64,000 nucleotides of DNA from contig NZ_JBHRYQ010000001.1 of assembly GCF_042649125.1 (NCBI RefSeq), forward strand, positions 1,364,001-1,428,000, written 5' to 3'. Source of the DNA: Leadbetterella lacunae. Lineage in GTDB: Bacteria; Bacteroidota; Bacteroidia; Cytophagales; Spirosomataceae. Of the stretch, positions 36,886-46,112 are shown in pieces. Numbering within the stretch: position 1 is the first letter of the stretch; every line of letters begins with the position of its first letter. A program made the position numbers and the translations under genes. The notes below the pieces were generated by a model, which was given only the letters and a program-made list of their open reading frames with translations, did no database searches and was not told the DNA's origin.

Positions 36886-38364
36886 ATGAGAAAAATCGCA
36901 ATTGTGTTTATTTGGGCATTGATGGCGGCATGTAGCAAAAAGTCAACTTCTGATAATCAGGCTCTCAAAGTAACCGAAAAATACCGACCTGAATATCACT
37001 TTACGCCTAAAAGTGGTTGGATGAACGATCCTAACGGACTAACCTTTTTTGAAGGTGAATATCACCTTTTTTATCAGCATTATCCGGATAGTACGGTTTG
37101 GGGGCCTATGCATTGGGGCCATGCGGTTTCAAAAGATTTAAACCATTGGGAGGAATTGCCCATTGCCCTTTACCCCGATAGTCTCGGATATATTTTTAGT
37201 GGAAGTGCCGTTATTGACTATAACAACACCTCGGGTTTTGGCACAAAAGACATGCCCGCTATGGTAGCCATTTTTACTTACCACAACATGAAAGGCGAAA
37301 AGGCTAATAAAATTGATTTTCAAACCCAAGGAATTGCTTATAGTCTAGACAAAGGAAGAACTTGGACTAAATATGAGGGTAACCCTGTATTGAAAAATCC
37401 CGGTATAAAAGATTTTAGAGACCCAAAAGTCTCGTGGTATGCAGCCGAAAACAAATGGGTAATGGTGCTAGCCGTAAAAAGTCAAGCCAATATTTATTCA
37501 TCAAAAGATTTGAAAAACTGGACATTAGAAAGTGAGTTCGGCAAAACCATCGGTTCGCACGAAGGCGTTTGGGAGTGCCCCGACCTATTTCCATTGAAAG
37601 ACCAAAACGGTCTTGAAAAATGGGTAATGTTGGTCAGCATTAATCCAAATGGACCGCAGGGTGGGTCTGCTACACAGTATTTTGTAGGAGATTTTGATGG
37701 AAAAACGTTTACGCCTGCTGACACCACCACACGTTGGATGGACTATGGGGCAGACAACTACGCAGGAGTAACTTTTAGTAATGTCCCTGGAAAAGATGGT
37801 CGAAGAATTCTGATTGGTTGGATGAGCAATTGGCAGTATGCAAACGTAGTACCTACCGAAAAATGGAGAAGTGCCACTACTATACCGAGAGAGTTGTCGA
37901 TAGAAAAAACACCTGGACACGGATTCCGACTAAACTCCACTCCTATTAAAGAAACTATCGACTGTTTTGATAAAGGGAAAACCCAAACAGAGAATAGTTT
38001 TGAATCTGAAAAAGGAAACTATTTACTTGAGCTTTCGGGAATTGGAGATGCTGCAGGCACCCTTGAGATTAGCAATGAAAAAGGGGAGCGTTTTAGCGTT
38101 AAATTTGATAAAAGTCAATTGATAACCGACCGAACTATGGCAGGAGTAAGTAGCTTTAGTAAAGAATTTGCGGCAATTCACAAGGCCCCATTACATGGAA
38201 TAATAGTGAACAAAATACAAGTCTTTGTAGATGCATCTTCGGTAGAAATATTCATAAACGACGGCGAATTGGTAATGACAGAACTCATTTTCCCAAATGA
38301 ACCTTTAACCAAAATTAAGTTTATGGGAAACACTCAAGATAAAAAGATTTATTACCTAAAATAA
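36886..38364 (+). CDS. Glycoside hydrolase family 32 lipoprotein (levanase/inulinase type)
   Basis: A 492-residue lipoprotein (lipobox LMAAC, Cys16). GH32 catalytic motifs are complete: the nucleophile Asp48 in WMNDPNG, the transition-state stabiliser Asp179 in FRDP and the acid/base Glu230 in WECPD. A five-bladed propeller (about 35-350) is followed by a C-terminal beta-sandwich with the typical VFVDASSVEIFINDGE segment. It releases fructose from the beta-fructan ends or cuts internally; exo- or endo-action and 2,1 or 2,6 linkage preference cannot be read safely. It lies downstream of the SusCD pair and a hairpin. Confidence 0.93.
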   Translation: MRKIAIVFIWALMAACSKKSTSDNQALKVTEKYRPEYHFTPKSGWMNDPNGLTFFEGEYHLFYQHYPDSTVWGPMHWGHAVSKDLNHWEELPIALYPDSLGYIFSGSAVIDYNNTSGFGTKDMPAMVAIFTYHNMKGEKANKIDFQTQGIAYSLDKGRTWTKYEGNPVLKNPGIKDFRDPKVSWYAAENKWVMVLAVKSQANIYSSKDLKNWTLESEFGKTIGSHEGVWECPDLFPLKDQNGLEKWVMLVSINPNGPQGGSATQYFVGDFDGKTFTPADTTTRWMDYGADNYAGVTFSNVPGKDGRRILIGWMSNWQYANVVPTEKWRSATTIPRELSIEKTPGHGFRLNSTPIKETIDCFDKGKTQTENSFESEKGNYLLELSGIGDAAGTLEISNEKGERFSVKFDKSQLITDRTMAGVSSFSKEFAAIHKAPLHGIIVNKIQVFVDASSVEIFINDGELVMTELIFPNEPLTKIKFMGNTQDKKIYYLK

Positions 38365-38397
38365 TCGGTTCAAAAGTCAATTTTTAAAATAAAAATG

Positions 38398-38434
38398 GAG
38401 CTTGGATTTGTATATAATTCCAAGCTCTTTTTTT
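38398..38434 (+). terminator. Intrinsic terminator closing the fructan locus
   Basis: GAGCTTGGA (38398-38406) pairs with TCCAAGCTC (38419-38427) and is followed by seven T. Confidence 0.88.
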
Positions 38435-38504
38435 GTGTGTTTATAAATAGAAATAGTACCTAAATTTTAAATAAAGGTGTTTGTTTTTTTTTATTCAAAA
38501 GAGA

Positions 38505-39593
38505 TTAATCCTCGTAGGTAACCAAAATTACAATTGGTTTATAACTAATATCGGCTCCATTAGGCAAAGTGGCATTCTTCACTGTAATTTTGGAGTTATC
38601 ATAGGTATACATAAACTGTATAGTTGAAGAGGCATATTGATAATTTGGCCCTACCCAGCTGTATCCGCTATAATTAACGTGGATATCAATCGCTAAAATT
38701 TTAGCAGCCGAACTAATTCCATGTAAAATATCTACACTATCGCCTGGACCTGGACCAGTAAGTCCAGTAAGTTTTTTCATTTTTATATTAGGAGCCGTAG
38801 ATCCTAATCGCGAATAACCTGCAACTGCAAAACCAGCCGGATTTGAAGTTGTACCAACAACAACAGACCCATTTGAAAGGTCATTTAAGAATAAATTAGA
38901 GCTTGCATTACCATTAAACGAGTTAATTCTACTATTATCCAAAATTAGGTGCTTGTTTTCCAATTGTCCAATTGCAGCTGCTCCAGTATTATAGCTAGTT
39001 GAATTAGTATTACTGTTAATATGAAATGGAAGTATGGGATTACTATTTAATATCCCCACATTTCCATCACCTCTTAGAGTTAAAATATTTGCCCCACTAT
39101 TTTGAAAATGAAGTTTATCTTCTGATGTATTTGCACCATTTGCGAAACCGGCAACATCCCAAAAACGAGCCCCTCTAACATAAAGTAAGGGTGCTGTAGG
39201 ATAACTTGGATTACTACTAACTGCATAAGATTGCCTAAATCTAAGTCGGGCAAAATCACCAGCTTGATATTCATCCAGAATTAATTGTGGCCCACCACTT
39301 GATTCATTTGAGGTGGTCGAATTATGCCTAATATGCAGCTTTCCGTCGTTTATATATGATGATGGGACAGAAAAAGTAGGAGTAAACATAGTTCCGATAC
39401 CTACATTTCGGGTATAATTTAAACCAACTGGCAAAAAATTAAGTGTATTGCCATCTGCCCCAATTCCCATTTTTTTTTCTTCGCTAGTTACACTTGCTTC
39501 ATCCACAGTATTGGCTGGTTTTATAACTATTTGCGAAAAAACAGCCTGTGAAAAACTTAAAAATAAGAATAGTGTTTTTGTGAGATTTTTCAT
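38505..39593 (-). CDS. Hypothetical exported protein, tail-fibre-like repeats
   Basis: A 362-residue secreted protein with a signal peptide (1-20, ending VFSQ). The rest is rich in G, N, S and T with phrases such as NVGIGTMFTPTFSVP, DGKLHIRHN and GNVGILNSNPILPFHIN, which recall the shaft repeats of phage tail fibres and related Bacteroidota surface proteins. There is no C-terminal chaperone (peptidase S74) domain and no T9SS sorting domain that I can see. Function is unknown; the start and strand are supported by a good signal peptide. Confidence 0.65.
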   Translation of the reverse strand: MKNLTKTLFLFLSFSQAVFSQIVIKPANTVDEASVTSEEKKMGIGADGNTLNFLPVGLNYTRNVGIGTMFTPTFSVPSSYINDGKLHIRHNSTTSNESSGGPQLILDEYQAGDFARLRFRQSYAVSSNPSYPTAPLLYVRGARFWDVAGFANGANTSEDKLHFQNSGANILTLRGDGNVGILNSNPILPFHINSNTNSTSYNTGAAAIGQLENKHLILDNSRINSFNGNASSNLFLNDLSNGSVVVGTTSNPAGFAVAGYSRLGSTAPNIKMKKLTGLTGPGPGDSVDILHGISSAAKILAIDIHVNYSGYSWVGPNYQYASSTIQFMYTYDNSKITVKNATLPNGADISYKPIVILVTYED

Positions 39594-39799
39594 GATAAAT
39601 ATATTTTAATTGTTTTATTTAATGGTCAATTAAAAAATACCTATTTGGAATAAGAAGACTATTTTATTATGTGGAAAAAACTTTTTTATTCGGTCACTTT
39701 TTCACGTATAAATACCCTAAAGAAAATATAATATGCCATTTTTTTTGCACCAAATCTTTCTTTTAGTAATACTTAAAACCTAAATCAACCCAAATGAAA

Positions 39800-40621
39800 T
39801 CATCGCTTTTCAAACCTAAAAAAAGCAAAACAAAGGAAACTAGAAAATGCAGTTAACACATGCCAAATAGCGTGACCTTGCAGCAGGCCCTTAGGGTCAC
39901 AATTAAGTTTTTGCACATCGTCAGTTCTTATTTTTATTGCCCACAAAACACAGGCAAAACTTAACAAAGCGATACTTAGAAAACGTTTTTTGGGTTGCTT
40001 CGCAAATACAATTATCATCCCGGCAAACTGCGTAAGAATAAGTATTGGAATCAATATTTTACTTGAAACCAAGGGTGCCAATGCATAAAAGCCGAATATT
40101 AAAGCTATCAAACCTACGATTAGGTAATTTTTTGTTTTTTTAGAAAGGCCTTTTGTGGCAAATAAATGAAATAAAACAATCGCGACTAATAAAAACGTAA
40201 GGCCATAGGTTCCGTTCATGTCTACACGCTGCCCAATAAGCGTAAGCGAGCCATGAAAAAACGAACTTCCGAAACACAAATAAACAAAACAAGCCCCAAG
40301 CAGAAACCCGAGCTCAGGGAAGTTTTTAAGGCTTATTTCTCCCGAAGCTATCTGATTATCTTTATCAAATTTACTGATGGTTAACACCAACACACCAAAG
40401 AAAAAGTAAGCAAGATTTGAGTAAGTATTTATTTTTTGATGAAAAAAACTATCGGGATTGTTATACTCGCAATATTCTACATTTACGGCGGATTGACTCA
40501 AAGCAAGGCCATTCCAAATGGCTCCTGGAATAAAACTATTGGCCAACAAATAAACCACATACATACCAAAAGTAGCCACTAAAGAAGTGAGAAATATAGT
40601 TTTTATATTATTGAAATTCAT
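39800..40621 (-). CDS. Ceramidase-family (CREST superfamily) membrane protein
   Basis: A 273-residue protein with seven hydrophobic segments. The metal-site motifs of alkaline ceramidases are visible: EYCE and NTYSNLAYFFFG (about 50-75), SSFFHGSLTLIGQRVDM (about 120-136) and the C-terminal QGHAIWHVLTAFSSF with two histidines. In eukaryotes this family hydrolyses ceramide; bacterial members are poorly studied, but many Bacteroidota make sphingolipids, so a sphingolipid substrate is plausible (inference). It stands alone with no operon partner. Confidence 0.78.
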   Translation of the reverse strand: MNFNNIKTIFLTSLVATFGMYVVYLLANSFIPGAIWNGLALSQSAVNVEYCEYNNPDSFFHQKINTYSNLAYFFFGVLVLTISKFDKDNQIASGEISLKNFPELGFLLGACFVYLCFGSSFFHGSLTLIGQRVDMNGTYGLTFLLVAIVLFHLFATKGLSKKTKNYLIVGLIALIFGFYALAPLVSSKILIPILILTQFAGMIIVFAKQPKKRFLSIALLSFACVLWAIKIRTDDVQKLNCDPKGLLQGHAIWHVLTAFSSFLCFAFFRFEKR

Positions 40622-40711
40622 AAGTAGGACAGTTTTATTTAAAGGAATTTAAATATAGGTACTAATCCTTAATTTCTAAATAAAACTAACCAAAACCCAG
40701 AACCCCAAATT

Positions 40712-40743
40712 AAAAAAAAACGACCCCAAAGGGCCGTCTTTTT
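40712..40743 (-). terminator. Intrinsic terminator of the 776-residue secreted protein gene
   Basis: On the minus strand AAGACGGCC pairs with GGTCGTTT around a six-nt loop (one G-T pair), followed by a run of nine T in total. Confidence 0.7.
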
Positions 40744-40759
40744 CTTATTCTGTTTACAA

Positions 40760-43090
40760 TTATTTCCTAATGAGCGTAATTGTAATTGGTACACAAATTT
40801 TGGTAGGGCAACTTGAACAATTGGCAGGAGGAGCCACACTCGTAGTTAAGGTACATCCATTTGCATCGGTTATTATTATAGTTTTAGAGCCCGTGGATAT
40901 CAATCCAGCATTTATAAATGGACTAGCCCCTCCATAAGTATAGGTGGCTCCTGTAGAAACTCCATCAACAGTTACTGTATATGTCGTGCCACTTCCACCT
41001 GAAGGATTTAAAACAATGTCAAACGTATCGTCAGTTGCCGAACTGGTGGTACCGGCATCGTTACAATAAGTCACCGCATTTGCTGACAAAATAGACGGAT
41101 TCACATTTACTACTACCGTATCGTAGTTTACACAACCCGCGGCATTGGTTAACGAAACTATATACGTGGTGGTGGTCGTTGGAGAAACCGAAATACTGGA
41201 GGTTGTTTCGCCCGTGTTCCATAAGAAAGTTCCAGTTCCTGTGGCGGTTAAAGCTACTGCTGTGCCTGAGCACGTGATCCTGTCTACGCCTGCACTTACC
41301 ACTGGCAGTGCATTTACATTGACGGTTATTGGGCAACAATTACCCAACAAACACCCAGCCGTAGAAGTGAAATTTACAGTATAATTTCCACTTTCACCCA
41401 CTATTAAGTCGGCACTGGTAGCCCCCACAATCGCTATGTCATCTTTATACCATTGGTAAGTTGGTGCCACAGTTGACGACGTTAGTTTAATCGAATCTCC
41501 TAAACAAATTTGAATGGGCACCGAAACACAAACACTAGCTACGTCATCCTCAGTTGTAGATCCATTATTATATGGCGAATCTGTATCGGTTTCGTTTGCT
41601 GCTATTATTTCAGCAAAATTGGTCAATATACCTACTGAGTCTACCTTGGCTGTTATGGCAAGCGATAGGCTCGTAGTAGTTCCTCCCAACGCACTCCCAA
41701 TATTCCATATACCCGACAAAGGAGTATAAAAAGTACCCGTAGGTGCCGTATGAGACACATAAGTTAAGCCCGAAGGAAGCAAATCTTTAATTTGTAAACC
41801 TGTGGCATTTAGGGTGGCGGCATCTCTGGTAGCTGTAATTGTAAAATTAACATTTGAGCCCATTGAAGGAGCTGAATTACTTACCGTCTTGGCAACTGAA
41901 ATATCAATGGTATTAGAATCACACGCGTCTGGATATCCGTCTCCATCGGTATCGATCAAATCATTTCCTGTACATCTGTCCATGCAATCTGGTATTCCGT
42001 CTAAATCGGTATCGAGTTTTACATATGCGTAATAAACATCATAAGAAGCTCCCAAACCTAATGAAACCAAGCCTTGAGCTACTATTCTTATTTTATTAAA
42101 TGTTTTTGTGGTTTTAAACCCAACTTGATATACCGGCGAGGAGCCATTTAATGCTAAAGCTGAGAGCAAAGAACTACCCGAAACACTTTCTTGAAGTGTA
42201 CTGCCAAGATATGTTTCTACAGTTAGGCCACCAAGTAAGTTAAGCCCTAACAAACCCGAATTATCTGAAACGGCAAAACCAGCGAATGTCCCAATCGGGT
42301 AAGTAGCGGTAGTAGAAACTTCAAGATACCTAGAGCAGGCTACCCCTAACAATGGAACAGCCAAATTAGCTGCTGCTGTGGTGTCTCCTATAACATTATT
42401 TGCATTTGTGACGCCACCTCCTACACAAATTCCCGACGAACCTGTGCTTGGATTACCCGTTACTTCTGTACCTGTAAGAGCGTTTACGCAATCTTTCGGA
42501 CATATAGTGGGCCCTTCAAAAGCCCCATAAACTCTTAAAGACGTTAATGCCCCCACAACCCCAACCGATACTAATCTTATTTCATCAAAATCTTTGGTTG
42601 TAACAAAACTTAATATTTGCTTTCCGCCTGATACTCCTTGCAGCACAGACAGATTTAATAAACTTCCACCGCCACTAAAAGCACCGGATTCTTGTAAAAT
42701 ACCGTTTCTAAAAGTTTGAACTTGAAGATTACTTAATATACTGGCGGAGAGTAGACCACCATTTGGCCCAACAATAAAACCGGCTTCATTTCCTGCAGGA
42801 TAATACTGAAGTGAATCTTTGATAGCGATAATGGGAGTACCGCTTAACAAACTTACCGGAAGCGAGGCAACCACATAATTACTTTGATCCGCATCAATGA
42901 CATTGGATGCCCCAACCACGCCGCAAAGTAGACAAACTCCAGCACCGCCCGAACCAGTACCCAAATAAACACCCCTGCCCGAGATAGGGTCCATACAAAT
43001 CTTATTATCCTCAATAGTTTGCTGAGCACTGCCTTGAAAATAACTTATCATAAAAATGATAAAAAGGAAAGTTTTAGTTTTTGTTCTCAT
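40760..43090 (-). CDS. Large secreted multidomain protein with duplicated N-terminal module and Cys-containing tail
   Basis: A 776-residue exported protein (signal peptide 1-22, ending GSAQ). Two copies of a ~160-residue module follow (about 25-190 and 200-355), each with a GVCL/GICV cysteine, an AGF.V-[GS]-[PD]N-GLL turn and an F-[DN]-[EK]-IR[LI]V strand. Next come a thrombospondin type 3-like calcium motif (DTDLDGIPDCMDRC and DTDGDGYPDACD, about 357-390), a DUF11-type domain (about 395-510), two Ig-like domains (about 525-665) and a gliding-type repeat. The protein ends in CPTKICVPITITLIRK rather than a clear T9SS sorting domain. Probably a surface adhesin or filament protein (inference). 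Confidence 0.75.
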   Translation of the reverse strand: MRTKTKTFLFIIFMISYFQGSAQQTIEDNKICMDPISGRGVYLGTGSGGAGVCLLCGVVGASNVIDADQSNYVVASLPVSLLSGTPIIAIKDSLQYYPAGNEAGFIVGPNGGLLSASILSNLQVQTFRNGILQESGAFSGGGSLLNLSVLQGVSGGKQILSFVTTKDFDEIRLVSVGVVGALTSLRVYGAFEGPTICPKDCVNALTGTEVTGNPSTGSSGICVGGGVTNANNVIGDTTAAANLAVPLLGVACSRYLEVSTTATYPIGTFAGFAVSDNSGLLGLNLLGGLTVETYLGSTLQESVSGSSLLSALALNGSSPVYQVGFKTTKTFNKIRIVAQGLVSLGLGASYDVYYAYVKLDTDLDGIPDCMDRCTGNDLIDTDGDGYPDACDSNTIDISVAKTVSNSAPSMGSNVNFTITATRDAATLNATGLQIKDLLPSGLTYVSHTAPTGTFYTPLSGIWNIGSALGGTTTSLSLAITAKVDSVGILTNFAEIIAANETDTDSPYNNGSTTEDDVASVCVSVPIQICLGDSIKLTSSTVAPTYQWYKDDIAIVGATSADLIVGESGNYTVNFTSTAGCLLGNCCPITVNVNALPVVSAGVDRITCSGTAVALTATGTGTFLWNTGETTSSISVSPTTTTTYIVSLTNAAGCVNYDTVVVNVNPSILSANAVTYCNDAGTTSSATDDTFDIVLNPSGGSGTTYTVTVDGVSTGATYTYGGASPFINAGLISTGSKTIIITDANGCTLTTSVAPPANCSSCPTKICVPITITLIRK

Positions 43091-43797
43091 GTTGCGATTA
43101 GTTTAAATATTAATAATAATATGAAAATTATTAATCAAGTGACATGCCATATAAAACACTGTTTTTCATGTGATTGAGAGCAATAAAAACGGAACACTTT
43201 CGATTTTAGAATTAGATTTATACAGAACACGAAGGAAATGCAATCTTTAAATAGTTATGTATTAAATTGACATAATTATATTTTCTAACCTCATTTTAAT
43301 CAAAAAATTATCAAGCGGTACCACCTATTTTTTGGCATAAAATGTGTACCAGAATTTGGTTATCGCAAAAGTTCGAAAATCGGCGAAAACAGCTCTCATT
43401 TACTCTGAATCACATTTTTTAAAATTAAGAAAAGTAGCAGAGTAGCCTTTGTGGAAAAAAAAGAGAGCCATTCAAAAGAAATTTACCGTCGTGTTTTCAA
43501 TCTATTTCATTCAAAAAATGGGAAAACTCAAAACAATCCACCTTTCCTTTTTTAATAAATCCCTTCTAAAAAAATTAAATGAATAGATGACGAAAAAGCT
43601 TTCTAAATCACCCTTTTTGGAAGCTTAAAAAAGAAATACAAACCTTAACTAATCTACATAATTCCAATAAGCTAAACGTACCAAAAAATGACATTCTACA
43701 CTCCTGCAAACCTGTAGCAAAATTTCCCCAAAGTGTAGAAATCGTCTTCAATTTACTGCGGAACAATATTCTATTCATATAGGAAAACAGATGGAAT
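43091..43797. other. Long intergenic region upstream of the YihY gene
   Basis: About 700 bases with no convincing gene. It holds an exact inverted pair TTCTACACT (43694-43702) / AGTGTAGAA (43732-43740) and the promoter-like element at 43760-43781. I reject the minus-strand frame at 43608-43832, which crosses both. Confidence 0.6.
43760..43781 (+). promoter_or_regulatory. GGAAC-type promoter element upstream of the YihY gene
   Basis: GGAAC at 43760-43764 and CATATA 16 nt further (43776), 38 nt before the ATG. Resembles elements at 46469, 48446, 48866 and 55957; candidate ECF sigma promoter. Confidence 0.5.
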
Positions 43798-44679
43798 ATG
43801 AAGAATATATTTATAGCTTTGAAATTGAGCATCGTTAACTTTTTCGATTACAAAATCCAAAAGAAAGCCGCCTCTTTGGCCTATTACACCTCTTTTGCCA
43901 TTGCCCCTATTTTTTATTTTATTATAAAACTGGGGAGTATATTTTTCGGTAAAGAAATAATCAACGGACAGCTTTTTCTTAAACTTCAGACTTTCTTAGG
44001 CTTTGAAATAGCCGAAATGCTACAAAACATTTTAAGCAAAACTATTATAGAAGGGCAATCGGTAGTGGCCACAGTTGTAGGTTTGGGTGCTTTGCTTTTT
44101 GCGGCAACGGGAGTTTTTATAGAAATGCAAGACTCTATCAATGACATTTGGAAAGTTGAGGTCAATCCCAATAATAATATCTTAAGTTTTTTCAAAAATC
44201 GGCTTTTGAGTTTTTCAATAGTAGTAACTATGGGATTCTTGTTTTTGGTTGCTATGATTATCAACTCGGCTATAGAAATTCTACTCGATTCCATAAACCT
44301 TCAGCTAACAAATTTTTCCATAATATTCACCACCATTTTTAATTATCTGGTAATGACATTCATCATCAGTGTGCTTTTCTTTTTGATATTCAAAGTTTTA
44401 CCTGATGTAAAGTATAACACCAAAGTCTCGTTTTCGGGTGCAGTGGTCACCACCGTATTATTTTTATTGGGAAGGTTCGGAATTGGTTTTTATCTCTCAA
44501 ACTCCAATATGAATTCTGTTTTTGGGGCAGCAGGAGCATTTGTCATTTTGCTTTCTTGGGTATATTATACGTCTATTATCCTGTATTTTGGGGCAGCATA
44601 TACCATGAATTTAGCCAACACAATAAAGTGTAAAATAACGACTAACGATTACGCTAAAAAGGTAAAAACCACCAAATAA
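43798..44679 (+). CDS. YihY/BrkB-family inner-membrane protein
   Basis: A 293-residue membrane protein with six hydrophobic segments. The sequence KAASLAYYTSFAIAPIFYFII in helix 1, the segment GLGALLFAATGVFIEMQDSINDIW and the C-terminal GAAGAFVILLSWVYYTSIILYFGA are diagnostic of the YihY/BrkB family, once wrongly called ribonuclease BN. The function is unsettled; members are thought to be transporters. An AraC-type regulator gene follows after 26 nt and may be co-transcribed. The promoter-like element upstream links it to the stress genes of this island (inference). Confidence 0.88.
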   Translation: MKNIFIALKLSIVNFFDYKIQKKAASLAYYTSFAIAPIFYFIIKLGSIFFGKEIINGQLFLKLQTFLGFEIAEMLQNILSKTIIEGQSVVATVVGLGALLFAATGVFIEMQDSINDIWKVEVNPNNNILSFFKNRLLSFSIVVTMGFLFLVAMIINSAIEILLDSINLQLTNFSIIFTTIFNYLVMTFIISVLFFLIFKVLPDVKYNTKVSFSGAVVTTVLFLLGRFGIGFYLSNSNMNSVFGAAGAFVILLSWVYYTSIILYFGAAYTMNLANTIKCKITTNDYAKKVKTTK

Positions 44680-44705
44680 AAAGGTCAATTATAAAATAAA
44701 GAGCC

Positions 44706-45713
44706 ATGTTAGAAATAGAAATAAATATAGAAATGCCTACCGATACCAAAGGGACAAATCCAGTGCTAAACCAAGTGGTAGAGGACTGTGGCGTAAGCTG
44801 TCACACCATAAACCGCGATACATTTGCCGGAAATATAACCTCTTTTAAAACCAACGACGATATCAATACGATTATCCTGAATTTTGAGGTACATCAAGAC
44901 TTCACCCTAAATCTGACAAACCCGCGAGGAATAAAAAGGACTTTCAATGCAATTTATAATTTTGCAGATCATTGTAACCTTCAATGTCCAATATTCAAAT
45001 CTCCAAAAAATATAGAAGCTAATAAACTGCACGTTTGTATTCCGAACACAAACACATCATTTTCAATGAGTTTCAAGGCAAACACTCGTATAAAAGGCAT
45101 GATAATTAGTTCTGATTTTGAAGCTTTAATTCAGCAAAACTTTTGTGACAAAAACAGCATCCCAAAACCATACGTAAATGCTCTAAATGGCATGTATGCC
45201 GATATTTTACAGAAAAAAGATTTTAGTATTCAAATGAAAAACTTGGTGGAGAAGTCTATTCATAATCAGCAAACGGGCCTTGAAAAAAGAATGAGCTTGG
45301 AGGCACATTGTAAAGAACTAACTTCATTGGCAATAAGCACACTTGGGAAAGTCAGTAAAACATTAGCCAAAAGTGAAACTAACATCAATCAGAATGTGAG
45401 ATTTAAAGTAAATCAGGCGGCCACATACATAGAGGAGCACTATGCAGAGAACCATACCCAAGAAGAGCTTGCCAAAAAAGTAGGTTTAAATTTGACTACG
45501 CTTGCGTCTTCGTTTAAGAAAATACATGGCGTAACGCTAAATAAGTATAAACTAAAAATAAGATTAGAAAAGGCCAAAACCTATTTGATTAGTACTGAAG
45601 AGCCTGTCGTATCTGAAGCCGCCAATTTAGTAGGATTTAACAATGTGGGATATTTTATTAAAAAATTCAAAGTAGAATTCCAAAAATACCCGACTGAAGT
45701 AGCAAGTAAATAA
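44706..45713 (+). CDS. AraC-family transcription regulator
   Basis: A 335-residue regulator. The C-terminal ~100 residues form the two helix-turn-helix units of AraC proteins (EELAKKVGLNLTTLASSFKKIHG and SEAANLVGFNNVGYFIKKFKVEFQKYP). The N-terminal ~200 residues do not match a family I recognise and hold several cysteines (CGVSCH, CNLQCP). It lies 26 nt after the YihY gene. Its stop codon (45711-45713) touches the stop codon of the convergent receiver gene, leaving no intergenic base. The ligand is unknown. Confidence 0.85.
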   Translation: MLEIEINIEMPTDTKGTNPVLNQVVEDCGVSCHTINRDTFAGNITSFKTNDDINTIILNFEVHQDFTLNLTNPRGIKRTFNAIYNFADHCNLQCPIFKSPKNIEANKLHVCIPNTNTSFSMSFKANTRIKGMIISSDFEALIQQNFCDKNSIPKPYVNALNGMYADILQKKDFSIQMKNLVEKSIHNQQTGLEKRMSLEAHCKELTSLAISTLGKVSKTLAKSETNINQNVRFKVNQAATYIEEHYAENHTQEELAKKVGLNLTTLASSFKKIHGVTLNKYKLKIRLEKAKTYLISTEEPVVSEAANLVGFNNVGYFIKKFKVEFQKYPTEVASK

Positions 45714-46112
45714 TCAGTCAGCTACACTCAAAATATTTGTCAATGATTCAACCAAACCATTAAAATTTACCGGTTTTATGAGGTAATCATGAGCACCCAA
45801 AGCCTTGGTTTTGTTGATGTCGTTGATATTAGAACTGGTAGAATAGATGATTACTTTAATACTATTTTTAAAACTAAGCTCCGAAAGCATTTTTAAGCAC
45901 TCTAAGCCATTGATTTTGGGCATATTTAAATCCAGAAAAAGAAATTCTGGCTTCTTTTCTAAACTCGTCAATTGTTCTATACCAGTTGATACGTTGCTAA
46001 AGCAACACAGGTTTGCATTTATGCCAGTTTCTTCCAATGCCATCTCAAAAATCTCTTGATCCTCGAGGTCGTCATCTATCAAATAAATATTAAGTCTTGG
46101 CGATTCCAGCAT
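45714..46112 (-). CDS. Stand-alone response-regulator receiver protein
   Basis: A 132-residue receiver domain with acidic pocket LIDDDLED, phosphoacceptor Asp61 in LFLDLNMPKINGLEC, the switch threonine/serine in IIYSTSSN and Lys in YLIKPVN. I start at the ATG at 46112 because the upstream 26 codons are not part of the fold. This Rcp1-like type with the LDLNMP motif is common in Bacteroidota kinase networks and often works as a phosphotransfer partner. It could serve one of the kinases encoded 11-17 kb away (inference). Confidence 0.88.
   Translation of the reverse strand: MLESPRLNIYLIDDDLEDQEIFEMALEETGINANLCCFSNVSTGIEQLTSLEKKPEFLFLDLNMPKINGLECLKMLSELSFKNSIKVIIYSTSSNINDINKTKALGAHDYLIKPVNFNGLVESLTNILSVAD

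Noticed and set aside
41802..42032. Plus-strand frames opposite the 776-residue protein
   Set aside because: Mirror frames of low-complexity T/V/S-rich coding DNA.
43608..43832. 74-codon minus-strand frame upstream of the YihY gene
   Set aside because: It crosses the promoter element and the AGTGTAGAA pair and starts inside the YihY coding region; composition is not protein-like.
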